In this document: positions 53,404 through 64,000 of the stretch, one piece after another
How positions within the stretch are numbered: the stretch's first letter is position 1
How the letters are laid out: each line of letters begins with the position of its first letter
Assembly: GCF_008639165.1 (NCBI RefSeq)
Contig: NZ_CP029197.1
Coordinates: forward strand, 5,460,001-5,524,000
Length of the DNA stretch: 64,000 nt
Direction: 5' to 3'
Source: Streptomyces venezuelae ATCC 10712
GTDB taxonomy: Bacteria; Actinomycetota; Actinomycetes; Streptomycetales; Streptomycetaceae
Notes under the pieces: model-generated
Database searches by the model: none
Told to the model about the DNA's origin: nothing
What the model saw: the letters and a program-made list of their open reading frames with translations, nothing else
Translations under genes and position numbers: made by a program

Positions 53404-55248
53404 TCAGCCCACCAGGCTCTCCCGCCACGCCCGGTGCAGGCCCGCGTAGCGGCCGTCGCCGGTGACGAGTTCCGACGGGGTGCCGTCCTCCACGATCCGG
53501 CCCGACTCCATCACCAGGACCCGGTCCGCGACCTCGACCGTGGACAGGCGGTGGGCGATCACCACCGCCGTACGGCCCGCCAGGACCGTGTCCATCGCAC
53601 GCTGCACCGCCCGCTCGCCCGGCACGTCCAGGGAACTGGTGGCCTCGTCGAGGATCAGCACCGCCGGGTCGGCGAGCAGCGCCCGCGCGAAGGCCACCAG
53701 CTGGCGCTGGCCGGCCGAGATGCGGCCGCCGCGCTTGCGCACGTCGGTGTCGTAGCCGTCCGGGAGACCGCTGATGAACTCGTGCGCCCCGATGGCGCGG
53801 GCCGCCTCCTCGATCTGCGCGCGGGTCGCGTCCGGGCGCCCGATCGCGATGTTCTCGGCGACCGTCCCCGAGAAGAGGAACGCCTCCTGCGTCACCATGA
53901 CGACACCCCGCCGGAGTTCGGGCGTGGCGAGGTCACGCAGGTCCACGCCGTCGAGCCGCACCGCGCCGTCCGTGGGGTCGTAGAAGCGGGCGAGAAGCTT
54001 CGCGAGCGTCGACTTGCCCGCGCCCGTCGCCCCCACCACCGCGACCGTCTGGCCGGCCGGGATCGTCAGGTCGAAGCGGGGCAGGACCTCGCCGCCCGTG
54101 CGGTAGGCGAACCGCACGCCGTCGAAGACGACCTCGCGGCCCGGGGAGCCCGCCCGGGCGGGGAGCTCGGCGGGCGTCGCCGTCTCCGGGACCCCCGGCT
54201 CCTGGGCGAGCAGGCCCGCGATCTTGGTGAGGGACGCGGCGGCCGACTCGTACGAGTTGAGGAACATGCCCAGCCGGTCGATCGGGTCGTACAGGCGCCG
54301 CATGTACAGCACCGCGGCCGCCAGGACGCCCAGTTCGAGGGAGCCCGCGGCCACCCGGTAGGCGCCCCACAGGCACATGCCGGCGACCGCGGTGTTCGCG
54401 ACGAGCCGTGAGCCGACCACATAGCGGGCCATCTCCAGGAGCGCGTCGCCGTTGCTGCGCTCGTGCCGGTGGTTGAGCACCGCGAACTCGGCCTCGTTGA
54501 CCCGCTCCCGGCGGAACGCCCGGACCGGCCGGATGCCGTTCATCGTCTCCGCGAACTTCACGATCACGCCCGCGATCGCCGTGGACCGCTCGGCGTACAC
54601 CCGTCCCGCGCGCCGCTGGTAGACCCGCACCAGGAGGTACAGCGGGAGGAAGGACGCGACCGCCACCGCCCCGATGCCCAGGTCGAGCCAGACGAGGATC
54701 ACCGAGATCGAGACGAAGGAGAGCACCACGCCGATCAGTTCCTGGAGGCCCTCGGAGAGCAGCTCGCGGAGCGATTCGACGTCGGTGGTCGAGCGGGAGA
54801 TCAGCCGGCCCGAGGTGTAGCGCTCGTGGAAGTCGACGCTCAGGACCTGGGCGTGCCGGAAGATCCGGCCGCGCAGGTCCAGCAGCACGTCCTGGTTGAC
54901 CCGGGCGGCCGCCCGCACGAAGACGTACTGGAGGAGGCCGGACAGCGCCGCGCAGAGCAGGTAGCCCACGCCGACCGCGACGACCGGACCGTGGTCCCCG
55001 GCGCGGAAGGCCGGGACGCCCCGGTCGATGGCGTACGCGACGAGCAGCGGGCCCGCCTGGACCGCGCCCTCCTTGACGAGCAGGACCAGCGCGGCGCACG
55101 CGACCCGGAAGCGGTGACCGGCGAGGAGCGAGCGCAGCAGCGCGCCCGTCGCCCCGCGCGGCGCCGGCAGGTCGTCCCGGTCGAAGGGGTCCCCCTCGGG
55201 GGCCGGACCGGCCGGCGCCTGCGGCTTCGTGAGCGTGGTGTTCGTCAT
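53404..55248 (-). CDS. ABC exporter half-transporter, ATP-binding/permease
   Basis: The 614-residue product has six membrane helices (about 45-330) and a nucleotide-binding domain (about 375-612) with Walker A VGATGAGKSTLAK, Q-loop MVTQEAFLFSGTV, signature ISAGQRQLVAFARALL, Walker B VLILDEATSSLD and H-loop VIAHRLST. The signature is SAGQ rather than SGGQ. ATG 55248 overlaps the partner gene's stop (ATGA). With that gene it forms a heterodimeric exporter of lipids, drugs or peptides; the substrate is unknown. Confidence 0.94.
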   Translation of the reverse strand: MTNTTLTKPQAPAGPAPEGDPFDRDDLPAPRGATGALLRSLLAGHRFRVACAALVLLVKEGAVQAGPLLVAYAIDRGVPAFRAGDHGPVVAVGVGYLLCAALSGLLQYVFVRAAARVNQDVLLDLRGRIFRHAQVLSVDFHERYTSGRLISRSTTDVESLRELLSEGLQELIGVVLSFVSISVILVWLDLGIGAVAVASFLPLYLLVRVYQRRAGRVYAERSTAIAGVIVKFAETMNGIRPVRAFRRERVNEAEFAVLNHRHERSNGDALLEMARYVVGSRLVANTAVAGMCLWGAYRVAAGSLELGVLAAAVLYMRRLYDPIDRLGMFLNSYESAAASLTKIAGLLAQEPGVPETATPAELPARAGSPGREVVFDGVRFAYRTGGEVLPRFDLTIPAGQTVAVVGATGAGKSTLAKLLARFYDPTDGAVRLDGVDLRDLATPELRRGVVMVTQEAFLFSGTVAENIAIGRPDATRAQIEEAARAIGAHEFISGLPDGYDTDVRKRGGRISAGQRQLVAFARALLADPAVLILDEATSSLDVPGERAVQRAMDTVLAGRTAVVIAHRLSTVEVADRVLVMESGRIVEDGTPSELVTGDGRYAGLHRAWRESLVG

Positions 55249-57134
55249 CGGTCGCCCTCCCCGGTCTTCGCCTCGCCGGACATCAGCCAGGCGTACTCCT
55301 CGCTGGTGCGCAGCAGTTCCTGGTGCGTGCCCACGGCCGCGATCCGGCCCTCGGACAGCAGCGCCACCCGGTCGGCCAGCATCACCGTCGACGGGCGGTG
55401 CGCGACGACCAGCGCGGTCGTCTCCCGCAGCACCTCCCGCAGCGCCGCCTCCACGCGTGCCTCCGTGTGGACGTCGAGCGCGGAGAGCGGGTCGTCGAGG
55501 ACCAGGAAGCGGGGGCGGCCGACGACGGCCCGTGCCAGGGCGAGCCGCTGGCGCTGCCCGCCGGACAGGCTCAGGCCCTGCTCGCCGACCTGGGTGCCGG
55601 AGCCCTCGGGCAGCCGGTCGACGAAGCCGTCCGCCTGCGCGACGCCCAGGGCGCGGCGCAGTTCCGGTTCGCCCGCCGTCCCGTCCGCGCCCATCAGGAC
55701 GTTCTCCCCGACGCTTGCGGAGAAGAGCGTCGGTTCCTCGAAGGCCATGGACACCAGGGCCCGCAGCCGGTCCCGTTCCATCAGGGCGATGTCCTCGCCG
55801 TCCAGCAGGATGCGGCCGCCGGTCGCCTCGTGCAGGCGCGGGACGAGGGCGGTGAGCGTGGTCTTGCCGGAGCCCGTGCCGCCGACCAGGGCGAGGGTCT
55901 CGCCGGGGCGGATGTGCAGGTCGATGCCGTCGAGGACGGGCGGGGAGCCCGCCGGCGCGTCCGGGTAGCGGAAGGTCACGCCCTCGAACCGCACGCCGCC
56001 GGAGCCGCCGCCGGACGCGCCGCCGGAGCCGCCGCCGGACGCGCCGCCGGAGCCGCCGCCGGGCGGGGTGTCCGTGGTGCCGCCGGTGGCCGGGGCGGCC
56101 GGCTCCTCCTCGGCGTCCATCACCTCGAAGTACCGTTCCGTCGCGGTGGCGGCCTCCTGGCTCATCGCCAGCAGGAAGCCGATCGACTCCACCGGCCAGC
56201 GCAGCGCCAGCGCCGTCGACAGGAACGCGACGAGCGTGCCCGCCGACAGGTCCCCGTCCGCGACCTGCACGGTGCCGAGGACGAGCGCCGCGCCGATGGC
56301 CAGTTCCGGTACGACGGTGATGACCGCCCAGATCATCGCGAGTAGCCGGGCCTTGACCAGTTCCGTGCCGCGCAGCCGGCCGGCCAGCTCGCGGAAGGCC
56401 CGGGCCTGGCTGCGGTGGCGGCCGAAGCCCTTGACGATCCGGATGCCGAGGACGCTCTCCTCGACGACCGTCGTCAGGTCGCCGACCTGGTCCTGGGCGC
56501 GGCGGGCGACCAGCCCGTACCGGCCCTCGAAGACCGAGCAGACCACGACGAGCGGGATCACCGGGGTCAGCAGGACCAGCCCGAGCGACCAGTCCTGGGC
56601 CAGCAGCAGGACGTAACCCGCCAGGATCGTCACGGCGTTGACCAGCAGGAACGTCAGCGGGAAGGCCAGGAACATCCGGACCAGCATCAGATCGGTCGTG
56701 CCGCGCGAGAGCAGCTGCCCGGAGGCCCACCGGTCGTGGAAGGCGATCGGGAGGCGCTGCAGCCTGCCGTACAGGTCGGCCCGCATCCGCGCCTCGACCC
56801 CCGACAGCGGCCGCGCCACCAGCCAGCGCCGGTACCCGAAGAGCACCGCCTCCGCGATGCCGAGCAGCAGGAGGTAGAGCGCGCCCAGCCACACCCCGCC
56901 CGGGTCCCGGTCCGCGACGGGCCCGTCGACCAGCCACTTCAGTACGAGCGGGATGACCAGCGACAGACAGGAGGCGACGATCGCGACGAACGCGGCGGTG
57001 AACAGCCGCCCCCGCACCGGCCGCACGTACGGCCAGAGGCGGAGCAGCACCCGGACCGCGGAGCGGCCGTGAGGGTCGGGGGCGGCGGGGTCGTCGGGGC
57101 CGGGGGACTCGGGGGCGTCAGGTTTCTCGGGCAT
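55245..57134 (-). CDS. ABC exporter half-transporter with Gly/Ser linker
   Basis: The 629-residue partner has six membrane helices (about 40-320) and a nucleotide-binding domain (about 385-625) with VGGTGSGKTTLTAL, signature LSGGQRQRLALARAVV, and Walker B FLVLDDPLSALD. Here the catalytic Glu after Walker B is Asp, as in the degenerate site of heterodimeric exporters, and the H-loop is VVAHRPST. The two domains are joined by a repetitive GGGSGGAS linker (about 357-380). It is the first gene of the two-gene operon. Confidence 0.94.
   Translation of the reverse strand: MPEKPDAPESPGPDDPAAPDPHGRSAVRVLLRLWPYVRPVRGRLFTAAFVAIVASCLSLVIPLVLKWLVDGPVADRDPGGVWLGALYLLLLGIAEAVLFGYRRWLVARPLSGVEARMRADLYGRLQRLPIAFHDRWASGQLLSRGTTDLMLVRMFLAFPLTFLLVNAVTILAGYVLLLAQDWSLGLVLLTPVIPLVVVCSVFEGRYGLVARRAQDQVGDLTTVVEESVLGIRIVKGFGRHRSQARAFRELAGRLRGTELVKARLLAMIWAVITVVPELAIGAALVLGTVQVADGDLSAGTLVAFLSTALALRWPVESIGFLLAMSQEAATATERYFEVMDAEEEPAAPATGGTTDTPPGGGSGGASGGGSGGASGGGSGGVRFEGVTFRYPDAPAGSPPVLDGIDLHIRPGETLALVGGTGSGKTTLTALVPRLHEATGGRILLDGEDIALMERDRLRALVSMAFEEPTLFSASVGENVLMGADGTAGEPELRRALGVAQADGFVDRLPEGSGTQVGEQGLSLSGGQRQRLALARAVVGRPRFLVLDDPLSALDVHTEARVEAALREVLRETTALVVAHRPSTVMLADRVALLSEGRIAAVGTHQELLRTSEEYAWLMSGEAKTGEGDR
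55996..56062 (-). repeat. In-gene 24-bp tandem repeat encoding a Gly/Ser linker
   Basis: A 24-bp unit occurs 2.8 times (55996-56019, 56020-56043, 56044-56062) without visible mismatches. It encodes the (GGGSGGAS)n linker between the membrane and nucleotide-binding domains of the ABC exporter. An exact in-frame array like this can change copy number without breaking the gene. Confidence 0.85.
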
Positions 57135-57203
57135 CAGGTCCGACCCTACGGTTCACCACTGACACGTCTCATCCGGTTTTCCGGCCGGTCGGGGCACGCC
57201 CCG

Positions 57204-57236
57204 CCCGGCCACCGCCGTCGCGCCGCGGTGGCCGGG
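57204..57236 (-). terminator. Hairpin after glgX
   Basis: CCCGGCCACCGC (57204-57215) pairs perfectly with GCGGTGGCCGGG (57225-57236) around a 9-nt loop. It lies 10 bp beyond the glgX stop on the minus strand and separates glgX from the ABC exporter operon. Confidence 0.7.
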
Positions 57237-57245
57237 TCCGGGCGT

Positions 57246-59447
<2,202 letters not shown>

Positions 59448-59611
59448 CGTCCCGGCCTCCCGCGGCTCGTCGGGCCCGCACGCGGGGGAGTGACGGCGTC
59501 CCGGCCGCCGCTCCCGCGCATGGTCCTCCCCCTGTTCTGCCCGGACGGCCCCGCTCCCAACATGACCCGCACGCACGTTTCCCCTGGAGGGTGGCCGTCG
59601 TTGGGCCGAGC

Positions 59612-60829
59612 GTGACACTTGTATGGAAGCGGGCGGGGTACGCCCTCGCGGTGGCGGGACTGTTGGCGGGCCTCGTGGGCTGCACGGCGCCGGACGGCGG
59701 TGGCGGGATCGGCGTCGCCCTGCCGGGCAAGGCGCGGGCCCCCGGGGACGTGATCCGGGTGAGCCCGGAGGACGGCAGCCGCGGGGTGCCGGCCGGCGGC
59801 CCGGTCGAGGTGAAGGTGGACAGCGGGCGGCTCGAACGGGTGACCGTGATCCAGGTGGAGGACGCCCAGCGGACCGAGGTCGCCGGGGAGATCTCCGCGG
59901 ACGGGCTGCGCTGGCGGCCCCGGCCGGAGACCCGGCTCGCGCTGGCGGCGAAGTACAGCGTGGACGCGGTCGCCCTCGACGGGCACGGCCGCCGCTCCGC
60001 CCGGCACACCACGTTCACCACCGTGGTGCCCGAGAGCCGCTTCATCGGCTACTTCAAGCCGGAGAACCGCTCCACGGTCGGCACCGGCATGATCGTTTCC
60101 TTCGCGTTCAACCGGCCGATCGAGAACCGGGCCGAGGTCGAGCGGGCCATCCGGATCACCTCGGTGCCGCCGGTCGAGGTCGTCGGCCACTGGTTCGGCA
60201 CCGAGCGGCTCGACTTCCGCCCCGCCGCGTACTGGCAGCCGGGCACGAAGGTCACCGTCGAGCTCGGTCTGCGGGACGTCGAGGGCGCGCCCGGCGTCTA
60301 CGGCATCCAGCGCAAGACGGTCGGCTTCACCGTCGGCCGCTCCCAGGTCTCCGTGGTGGACGCCGCCGAGCACACCATGGAGGTCCGCAGAGACGGTGAG
60401 GTGCTGGCCACCCTGCCGGTCACCGCGGGAGCGCCGAAGACCACCACGTACAACGGGAAGATGGTCGTGACCGAGCTGTACGACGTGACGCGGATGGACG
60501 GGCGCACGGTCGGCTTCGGCGGCGAGTACGACATCAAGGACGTGCCGCACGCGATGCGGCTCACCGAGTCGGGGACCTTCCTGCACGGCAACTACTGGGC
60601 CTCGCCGAGCACCTTCGGCTCCGCGAACGTCAGTCACGGCTGTGTCGGGCTGCGGGACGAGAAGGGCGGCAGCGCCGATTCGCCGGCGGGCTGGTTCTTC
60701 GAGCGGACGATCGTCGGCGACGTGGTGGAAGTGGTCAATTCCCGTGACCGGAAGGTCGCTCCGGACAACGGCCTCGGAGGCTGGAACATGGAGTGGAACC
60801 GGTGGAAGGAAGGCTCCGCGCTGCGCTGA
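59612..60829 (+). CDS. Lipoprotein L,D-transpeptidase (YkuD), first of two
   Basis: This is a 405-residue lipoprotein with signal AGYALAVAGLLAGLVGC (lipidated Cys24). Two Ig-like beta modules follow (about 50-255, VIRVSPEDGSRGVPAGGPVE and FIGYFKPENRSTVG), then the YkuD domain (about 265-380) with FLHGNYWASPSTFG and the catalytic motif SHGCVGLRD. It makes 3-3 cross-links in peptidoglycan at the outer membrane face. I start at GTG 59612, which gives a normal lipoprotein signal; GTG 59591 abuts GGAGG and is less likely. It is divergent from glgX and followed 196 bp later by a paralogue. Confidence 0.9.
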   Translation: MTLVWKRAGYALAVAGLLAGLVGCTAPDGGGGIGVALPGKARAPGDVIRVSPEDGSRGVPAGGPVEVKVDSGRLERVTVIQVEDAQRTEVAGEISADGLRWRPRPETRLALAAKYSVDAVALDGHGRRSARHTTFTTVVPESRFIGYFKPENRSTVGTGMIVSFAFNRPIENRAEVERAIRITSVPPVEVVGHWFGTERLDFRPAAYWQPGTKVTVELGLRDVEGAPGVYGIQRKTVGFTVGRSQVSVVDAAEHTMEVRRDGEVLATLPVTAGAPKTTTYNGKMVVTELYDVTRMDGRTVGFGGEYDIKDVPHAMRLTESGTFLHGNYWASPSTFGSANVSHGCVGLRDEKGGSADSPAGWFFERTIVGDVVEVVNSRDRKVAPDNGLGGWNMEWNRWKEGSALR

Positions 60830-61025
60830 CCCGCCGTCTCCTCCGCACCTCCGGCCGCTTTCGGTCCCTTTCGTTGTCCTAGCAGGTCGATCGGGACGGA
60901 ACGGTGACATTCATGAGGATCTTTCGTGTCCTCCGGTGTGATTATCTAGCGCCGTGTGCGCGAGTGGATGCGCACGGGGGTGGGGCCGTGGCGGTTGCCA
61001 GGCCGTGCGAGGGGAGAACACCACA

Positions 61026-62279
61026 GTGAACGGGCAGCCGATATCGGGGGCATCGGTCAGAGGCAGGCGGCGCGGGGGCGTCCGCCTGCAGGCGCTGGCG
61101 GCGGGGGCGCTGCTCCTGGTCCTGACCGCCTGCGGCGGCGGTGAGACCGCGTCCACCGGCGGCGGCGGGGGAAAGGCGCCGGCGGCCCAGGGCGGCGGCA
61201 AGCAGGAGAACGCGGCCTCCCAGGCGGTCGTGACGATCCTTCCGAAGGACGGCGCCGACTCGGTCGCCACCAGCGGGGCCCTCAAGGTCACCGCCGAGCA
61301 GGGCAAGCTGACCACGGTCACGGTCGCCGACTCCAAGGGCACCGAGGTCGCGGGCAAGATCGGGGCGGACGGCGCCAGCTGGACGCCCACGGCCCACCTG
61401 GCCGCGGCCACGCAGTACAAGGTCCACGCGATCGCGAAGGACGCCGAGGGCCGTGAGTCGGCGAAGGACACCACCTTCACCACCCTGGTCCCGAAGAACA
61501 CCTTCGTCGGCCACTACACGCCGGAGGACGGTTCGACCGTCGGCGTCGGCATGCCGGTGTCCATCAACTTCACCCGGGGCATCACCGACCCCGAGGCCGT
61601 CGAGAAGGCCATCACGGTGACGGCCGAGCCGTCCGTCCCGATCGAGGGCCACTGGTTCGGCAACGACCGTCTCGACTTCCGCCCGGAGAAGTACTGGGCC
61701 GCGGGCACCAAGGTGACCGTGCACCTCAACCTGGACGGCGTCGAGGGCCGCCCGGGCGTCTACGGCAAGCAGAAGAAGACGGTGAAGTTCACCATCGGCC
61801 GCCGTCAGGTCTCCACCGTCGACGCGAGCGCCAAGACGATGAAGGTCGAGCGCGACGGCAAGATCATCAAGACCATCCCGATCACCGCGGGCGCGCCGTC
61901 CACGACCACGTACAACGGCCAGATGGTCATCAGTGAGAAGTTCAAGGTGACCCGCATGAACGGGGCCACGGTCGGCTTCGGCGGCGAGTACGACATCAAG
62001 GACGTGCCGCACGCGATGCGGCTGTCCACCTCGGGCACCTTCGTGCACGGCAACTACTGGGCCCCGGCCAGCACCTTCGGCTCCTCCAACGTCAGCCACG
62101 GCTGCGTCGGCCTCCAGGACGCGCGGGGCGCGGGCGACAGCTCGAAGCCGGCCGCCTGGTTCTACGACCGCTCGATCATCGGCGACGTGGTGGTCGTGAA
62201 GAACTCGAAGGACAAGCAGATCAAGCCGGACAACGGCCTCAACGGCTGGAACATGGACTGGTCGGAGTGGATCAAGTAG
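61026..62279 (+). CDS. Lipoprotein L,D-transpeptidase (YkuD), second of two
   Basis: The 417-residue paralogue has a lipoprotein signal (LQALAAGALLLVLTAC, Cys36), a Gly/Ala-rich spacer (37-65), two Ig-like modules (about 70-275) and a YkuD domain with FVHGNYWAPASTFG and SHGCVGLQD (catalytic Cys). It is collinear with the first copy and shares long identical stretches (VGFGGEYDIKDVPHAMRL). It is predicted to form 3-3 peptidoglycan cross-links. The lysine-rich body differs from the arginine-rich first copy. GTG 61026 has GGGGAG 9 nt upstream. A strong terminator follows. Confidence 0.93.
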   Translation: MNGQPISGASVRGRRRGGVRLQALAAGALLLVLTACGGGETASTGGGGGKAPAAQGGGKQENAASQAVVTILPKDGADSVATSGALKVTAEQGKLTTVTVADSKGTEVAGKIGADGASWTPTAHLAAATQYKVHAIAKDAEGRESAKDTTFTTLVPKNTFVGHYTPEDGSTVGVGMPVSINFTRGITDPEAVEKAITVTAEPSVPIEGHWFGNDRLDFRPEKYWAAGTKVTVHLNLDGVEGRPGVYGKQKKTVKFTIGRRQVSTVDASAKTMKVERDGKIIKTIPITAGAPSTTTYNGQMVISEKFKVTRMNGATVGFGGEYDIKDVPHAMRLSTSGTFVHGNYWAPASTFGSSNVSHGCVGLQDARGAGDSSKPAAWFYDRSIIGDVVVVKNSKDKQIKPDNGLNGWNMDWSEWIK

Positions 62280-62297
62280 TCGTACGCGACTGAGCGC

Positions 62298-62332
62298 GGG
62301 GCCCGGTGCTGTGAGCAACAGCACCGGGCCCC
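62298..62332. terminator. 15-bp perfect hairpin after the second transpeptidase
   Basis: GGGGCCCGGTGCTGT (62298-62312) pairs perfectly with 62318-62332 around a GAGCA loop, 18 bp after the stop. The next gene starts only 31 bp later, so its promoter must lie within or just after the hairpin. Confidence 0.88.
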
Positions 62333-62362
62333 TTGTCGTTAACGGCCACTAACCTTCCTCCC

Positions 62363-63130
62363 ATGACTGTGAACCTCGAAGTCGCCGAAGGCGTCGGCAC
62401 GATCCGCCTCGACCGCCCCCCGATGAACGCCCTGGACATCGCCACCCAGGACCGGCTGCGCGAGCTGGCCCAGGAGGCGACCGACCGCGACGACGTGCGG
62501 GCCGTGGTCCTGTACGGCGGGGAGAAGGTGTTCGCGGCGGGCGCGGACATCAAGGAGATGCAGGTCATGGACCACGTGGCCATGGTCAAGCGCTCCCGCG
62601 CGCTGCAGGAGGCCTTCACCGCCGTCGCCCGCATCCCCAAGCCGGTCGTCGCCGCCATCACCGGGTACGCCCTGGGCGGCGGCTGTGAGCTCGCGCTCTG
62701 CGCCGACTACCGGATCGCCGCGGACAACGCCAAGCTGGGCCAGCCCGAGATCCTGCTCGGCCTGATCCCGGGGGCCGGCGGCACCCAGCGCCTCTCCCGG
62801 CTCGTCGGCCCGTCCAGGGCCAAGGACCTGATCTTCACCGGCCGGATGGTCAAGGCCGACGAGGCCCTGACGCTGGGTCTGGTCGACCGGGTCGTCCCGG
62901 CCGCCGAGGTCTACGAGCAGGCGCACGCCTGGGCCGCCAGGCTGGCGCAGGGCCCGGCGGTGGCGCTGCGGGCCGCGAAGGAGGCGGTCGACCAGGGTCT
63001 GGAGGCCGACATCGACACCGGTCTCGCCATCGAGCGCACCTGGTTCGCGGCCCTGTTCGCGACCGAGGACCGCGAGCGCGGGATGCGCAGCTTCGTCGAG
63101 GAGGGCCCGGGGAAGGCGAAGTTCGCCTGA
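62363..63130 (+). CDS. Enoyl-CoA hydratase/isomerase family protein
   Basis: The 255-residue crotonase-fold enzyme has the first oxyanion segment FAAGADIKEM, the second GYALGGGCELALCADYRIA, and QPEILLGLIPGAGGTQRL carrying the catalytic Glu. The second catalytic Glu of true hydratases aligns within the same region (PEI...). It hydrates 2-enoyl-CoA in fatty acid or amino acid breakdown. ATG 62363 lies 31 bp after a terminator; TAACCT (62350-62355) close to the ATG suggests a very short or absent leader. No other beta-oxidation gene is adjacent. Confidence 0.94.
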   Translation: MTVNLEVAEGVGTIRLDRPPMNALDIATQDRLRELAQEATDRDDVRAVVLYGGEKVFAAGADIKEMQVMDHVAMVKRSRALQEAFTAVARIPKPVVAAITGYALGGGCELALCADYRIAADNAKLGQPEILLGLIPGAGGTQRLSRLVGPSRAKDLIFTGRMVKADEALTLGLVDRVVPAAEVYEQAHAWAARLAQGPAVALRAAKEAVDQGLEADIDTGLAIERTWFAALFATEDRERGMRSFVEEGPGKAKFA

Positions 63131-63210
63131 CCTGACGGTCGTCCCTTCGTGGGGGTCGATTCCGGCGGAACGGCCCCCGCGATCGGCTCCGTGCGGCCAT
63201 GATGGGGGGC

Positions 63211-63717
63211 ATGGCGGGCCTGGAGGGTAGGGAACAACCGTGGCAGCGCGCGAGCGCCGCCGCAGCGCGGTGGTCACCGGCCGCGGATGACGAACAGGCC
63301 GCCGGCGCAGTGGAGTTGTACGGCAATCCGGCGGAGGAGGATGTCCGGCTGCCGTCCCGCCCGGAGTCCGCGTGGGTGGCCCGCAGGCTCACCCAGCACG
63401 TCGTGCTGCGGCAGTGGGGGCTCGGCCCGCAGATCGCCGAGCACGCGGTCCTCCTGGTCTCGGAGCTGGTCGGGAACGCGGTCCGGCACACCGGGGCCCG
63501 GGTCTTCGCGTTACGGCTCCAGCGGCGGCGCGGCTGGATCCGGATCGAGGTCCGGGACCCCTCGCGCGGGCTGCCCTGTCTGATGCCGGTGCACGAGCTG
63601 GACACCAGCGGCCGGGGGCTGTTCCTGGTGGACAAGCTCGCGGACCGGTGGGGCGTGGACCTGGCGCCGCGCGGCAAGACGACCTGGTTCGAGATGCGGG
63701 TCGGCGACCGGCCCTGA
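63211..63717 (+). CDS. ATP-binding protein, anti-sigma-factor-like kinase fold
   Basis: The 168-residue product has an HATPase_c_2 (GHKL) domain: N-box LLVSELVGNAVRHTG, then IRIEVRDPSRG and the G-box SGRGLFLVDKLADRWG. Such single-domain proteins in Streptomyces act as switch-protein kinases or anti-sigma factors in SigF/SigB-type partner switching. The N-terminal 45 residues are variable. Three in-frame ATGs lie at 63199, 63202 and 63211; I prefer the last, because family members begin with MAGLEG. The stop region is repeated just downstream. Confidence 0.88.
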   Translation: MAGLEGREQPWQRASAAAARWSPAADDEQAAGAVELYGNPAEEDVRLPSRPESAWVARRLTQHVVLRQWGLGPQIAEHAVLLVSELVGNAVRHTGARVFALRLQRRRGWIRIEVRDPSRGLPCLMPVHELDTSGRGLFLVDKLADRWGVDLAPRGKTTWFEMRVGDRP

Positions 63718-63736
63718 GGGGCGGCGACCGGCCCTG
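63702..63736 (+). repeat. Direct repeat over the ATPase stop codon
   Basis: CGGCGACCGGCCCTG occurs at 63702-63716 and 63722-63736 (20-bp period). The first copy is the last codons of the gene, the second is non-coding. It is the third case in the window of a gene 3' end copied immediately downstream. Confidence 0.8.
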
Positions 63737-63742
63737 GAACGC

Positions 63743-63787
63743 ACGGAAGCCCCCGTGTGCCGTGGTGTGGCACGTGGGGGCTTCCGT
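63743..63787. terminator. Long hairpin after the ATPase gene
   Basis: 63743-63761 (ACGGAAGCCCCC...) pairs with 63769-63787 (...GGGGGCTTCCGT) with two mismatches near the loop side. It lies 26 bp after the stop codon. The loop is about 7 nt. Confidence 0.8.
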
Positions 63788-64000
63788 GTGATGCGCCGTG
63801 GACGGGGGGGTGTATCCACGGCCGCTGTGTCGACCTGGCCCGGGTCAATGGGGGTCGGTGTCTCCGACTATGGCAGACGGGTGGCCATACCGCCAAAAGT
63901 CCCTAGCGGGGCAAACTGCACCAAAAGCGGACACTTTAATAGTGAATCGTTGGTGACGTGTCGCACTCACCTTGCAAACAATGAATGACTATGCGGTTCG
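63788..64000. other. A+T-richer intergenic end of the window
   Basis: No gene is seen. CCGTGGA/TCCACGG (63796-63802, 63815-63821) is a small hairpin. From about 63890 the sequence is markedly less G+C-rich (for example ACTTTAATAGTGAATC), typical of an upstream promoter region of a gene beyond the window. Confidence 0.5.

Noticed and set aside
60830..61025. Riboswitch upstream of the second L,D-transpeptidase (c-di-AMP type)
   Set aside because: The gap is under 200 bp and I could not find the conserved core of that class or any other known class.
63788..64000. Start of a gene at the right edge
   Set aside because: Short frames here have no ribosome site, contain rare codons and stop quickly; it reads as promoter-region DNA.

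Overview
The window is about 73% G+C by impression, with strong third-position G/C bias, GTG/TTG starts, ATGA-type gene overlaps and protein families typical of Streptomyces (GlgE pathway, AfsA-type hotdog protein, HelR-like helicase, RHS proteins, HATPase anti-sigma-like ATPases). I infer a Streptomyces chromosome core region; from memory its backbone follows the S. coelicolor SCO5423-SCO5460 order, but I could not run an alignment. No rRNA, tRNA, CRISPR array or insertion sequence was seen.

Layout. 1-6.5 kb: central carbon genes, with pta-ackA-pyk on the minus strand and pfkA divergent across a shared 356-bp promoter region. 6.7-10.1 kb: a small variable patch holding an HTH/membrane/lectin-like regulator, an orphan 173-aa protein, a decayed ATPase remnant, a frameshifted membrane protein and an orphan 3' gene fragment. 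10.2-19.4 kb: a tyrosine phosphatase, a double-HTH protein, a CitA/CitB-type two-component system divergent from a DctA carboxylate carrier, an aldo/keto reductase-epimerase pair divergent from an Lrp/AsnC regulator, and a MerR-thioredoxin pair. 19.5-22.7 kb: a HelR-like RNA-polymerase-associated helicase convergent with an orphan AfsA-like protein.

22.7-30.6 kb: the glycogen/trehalose/maltose-1-phosphate operon glgE-treS-mak-glgB (minus strand). Its usual neighbour glgP (38.5 kb) is split off by an accessory cassette at 30.8-38.4 kb: NmrA-like protein, AraC regulator, HpaB-type flavin hydroxylase, MFS exporter, a PrnB-like haem protein of the tryptophan/indoleamine dioxygenase superfamily, and a PhzS-like FAD monooxygenase. 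This looks like a compact, possibly undescribed aromatic-amino-acid-derived natural product cluster. Its PrnB-like gene carries a one-base frameshift exactly at the predicted haem-ligand histidine.

41-50.7 kb: a NarL-type two-component system whose kinase has an extra C-terminal membrane-anchored domain, then a 2100-residue secreted RHS protein ending in a CdiA-like PD-(D/E)XK nuclease domain, followed at once by a DUF4253 protein that is its likely immunity partner. 50.8-57.1 kb: a secreted M4 metalloprotease with P-domain and a heterodimeric ABC exporter. 57.2-63.7 kb: glgX, two tandem lipoprotein L,D-transpeptidases, an enoyl-CoA hydratase and an ATP-binding regulator. The last 200 bp is A+T-richer intergenic DNA running off the window.

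Working together: PfkA, Pyk, Pta and AckA set glycolytic and acetate overflow flux; GlgE, TreS, Mak, GlgB, GlgP and GlgX interconvert trehalose, maltose-1-phosphate and branched alpha-glucan; the remaining genes are regulators, envelope or competition functions and the accessory biosynthetic island.
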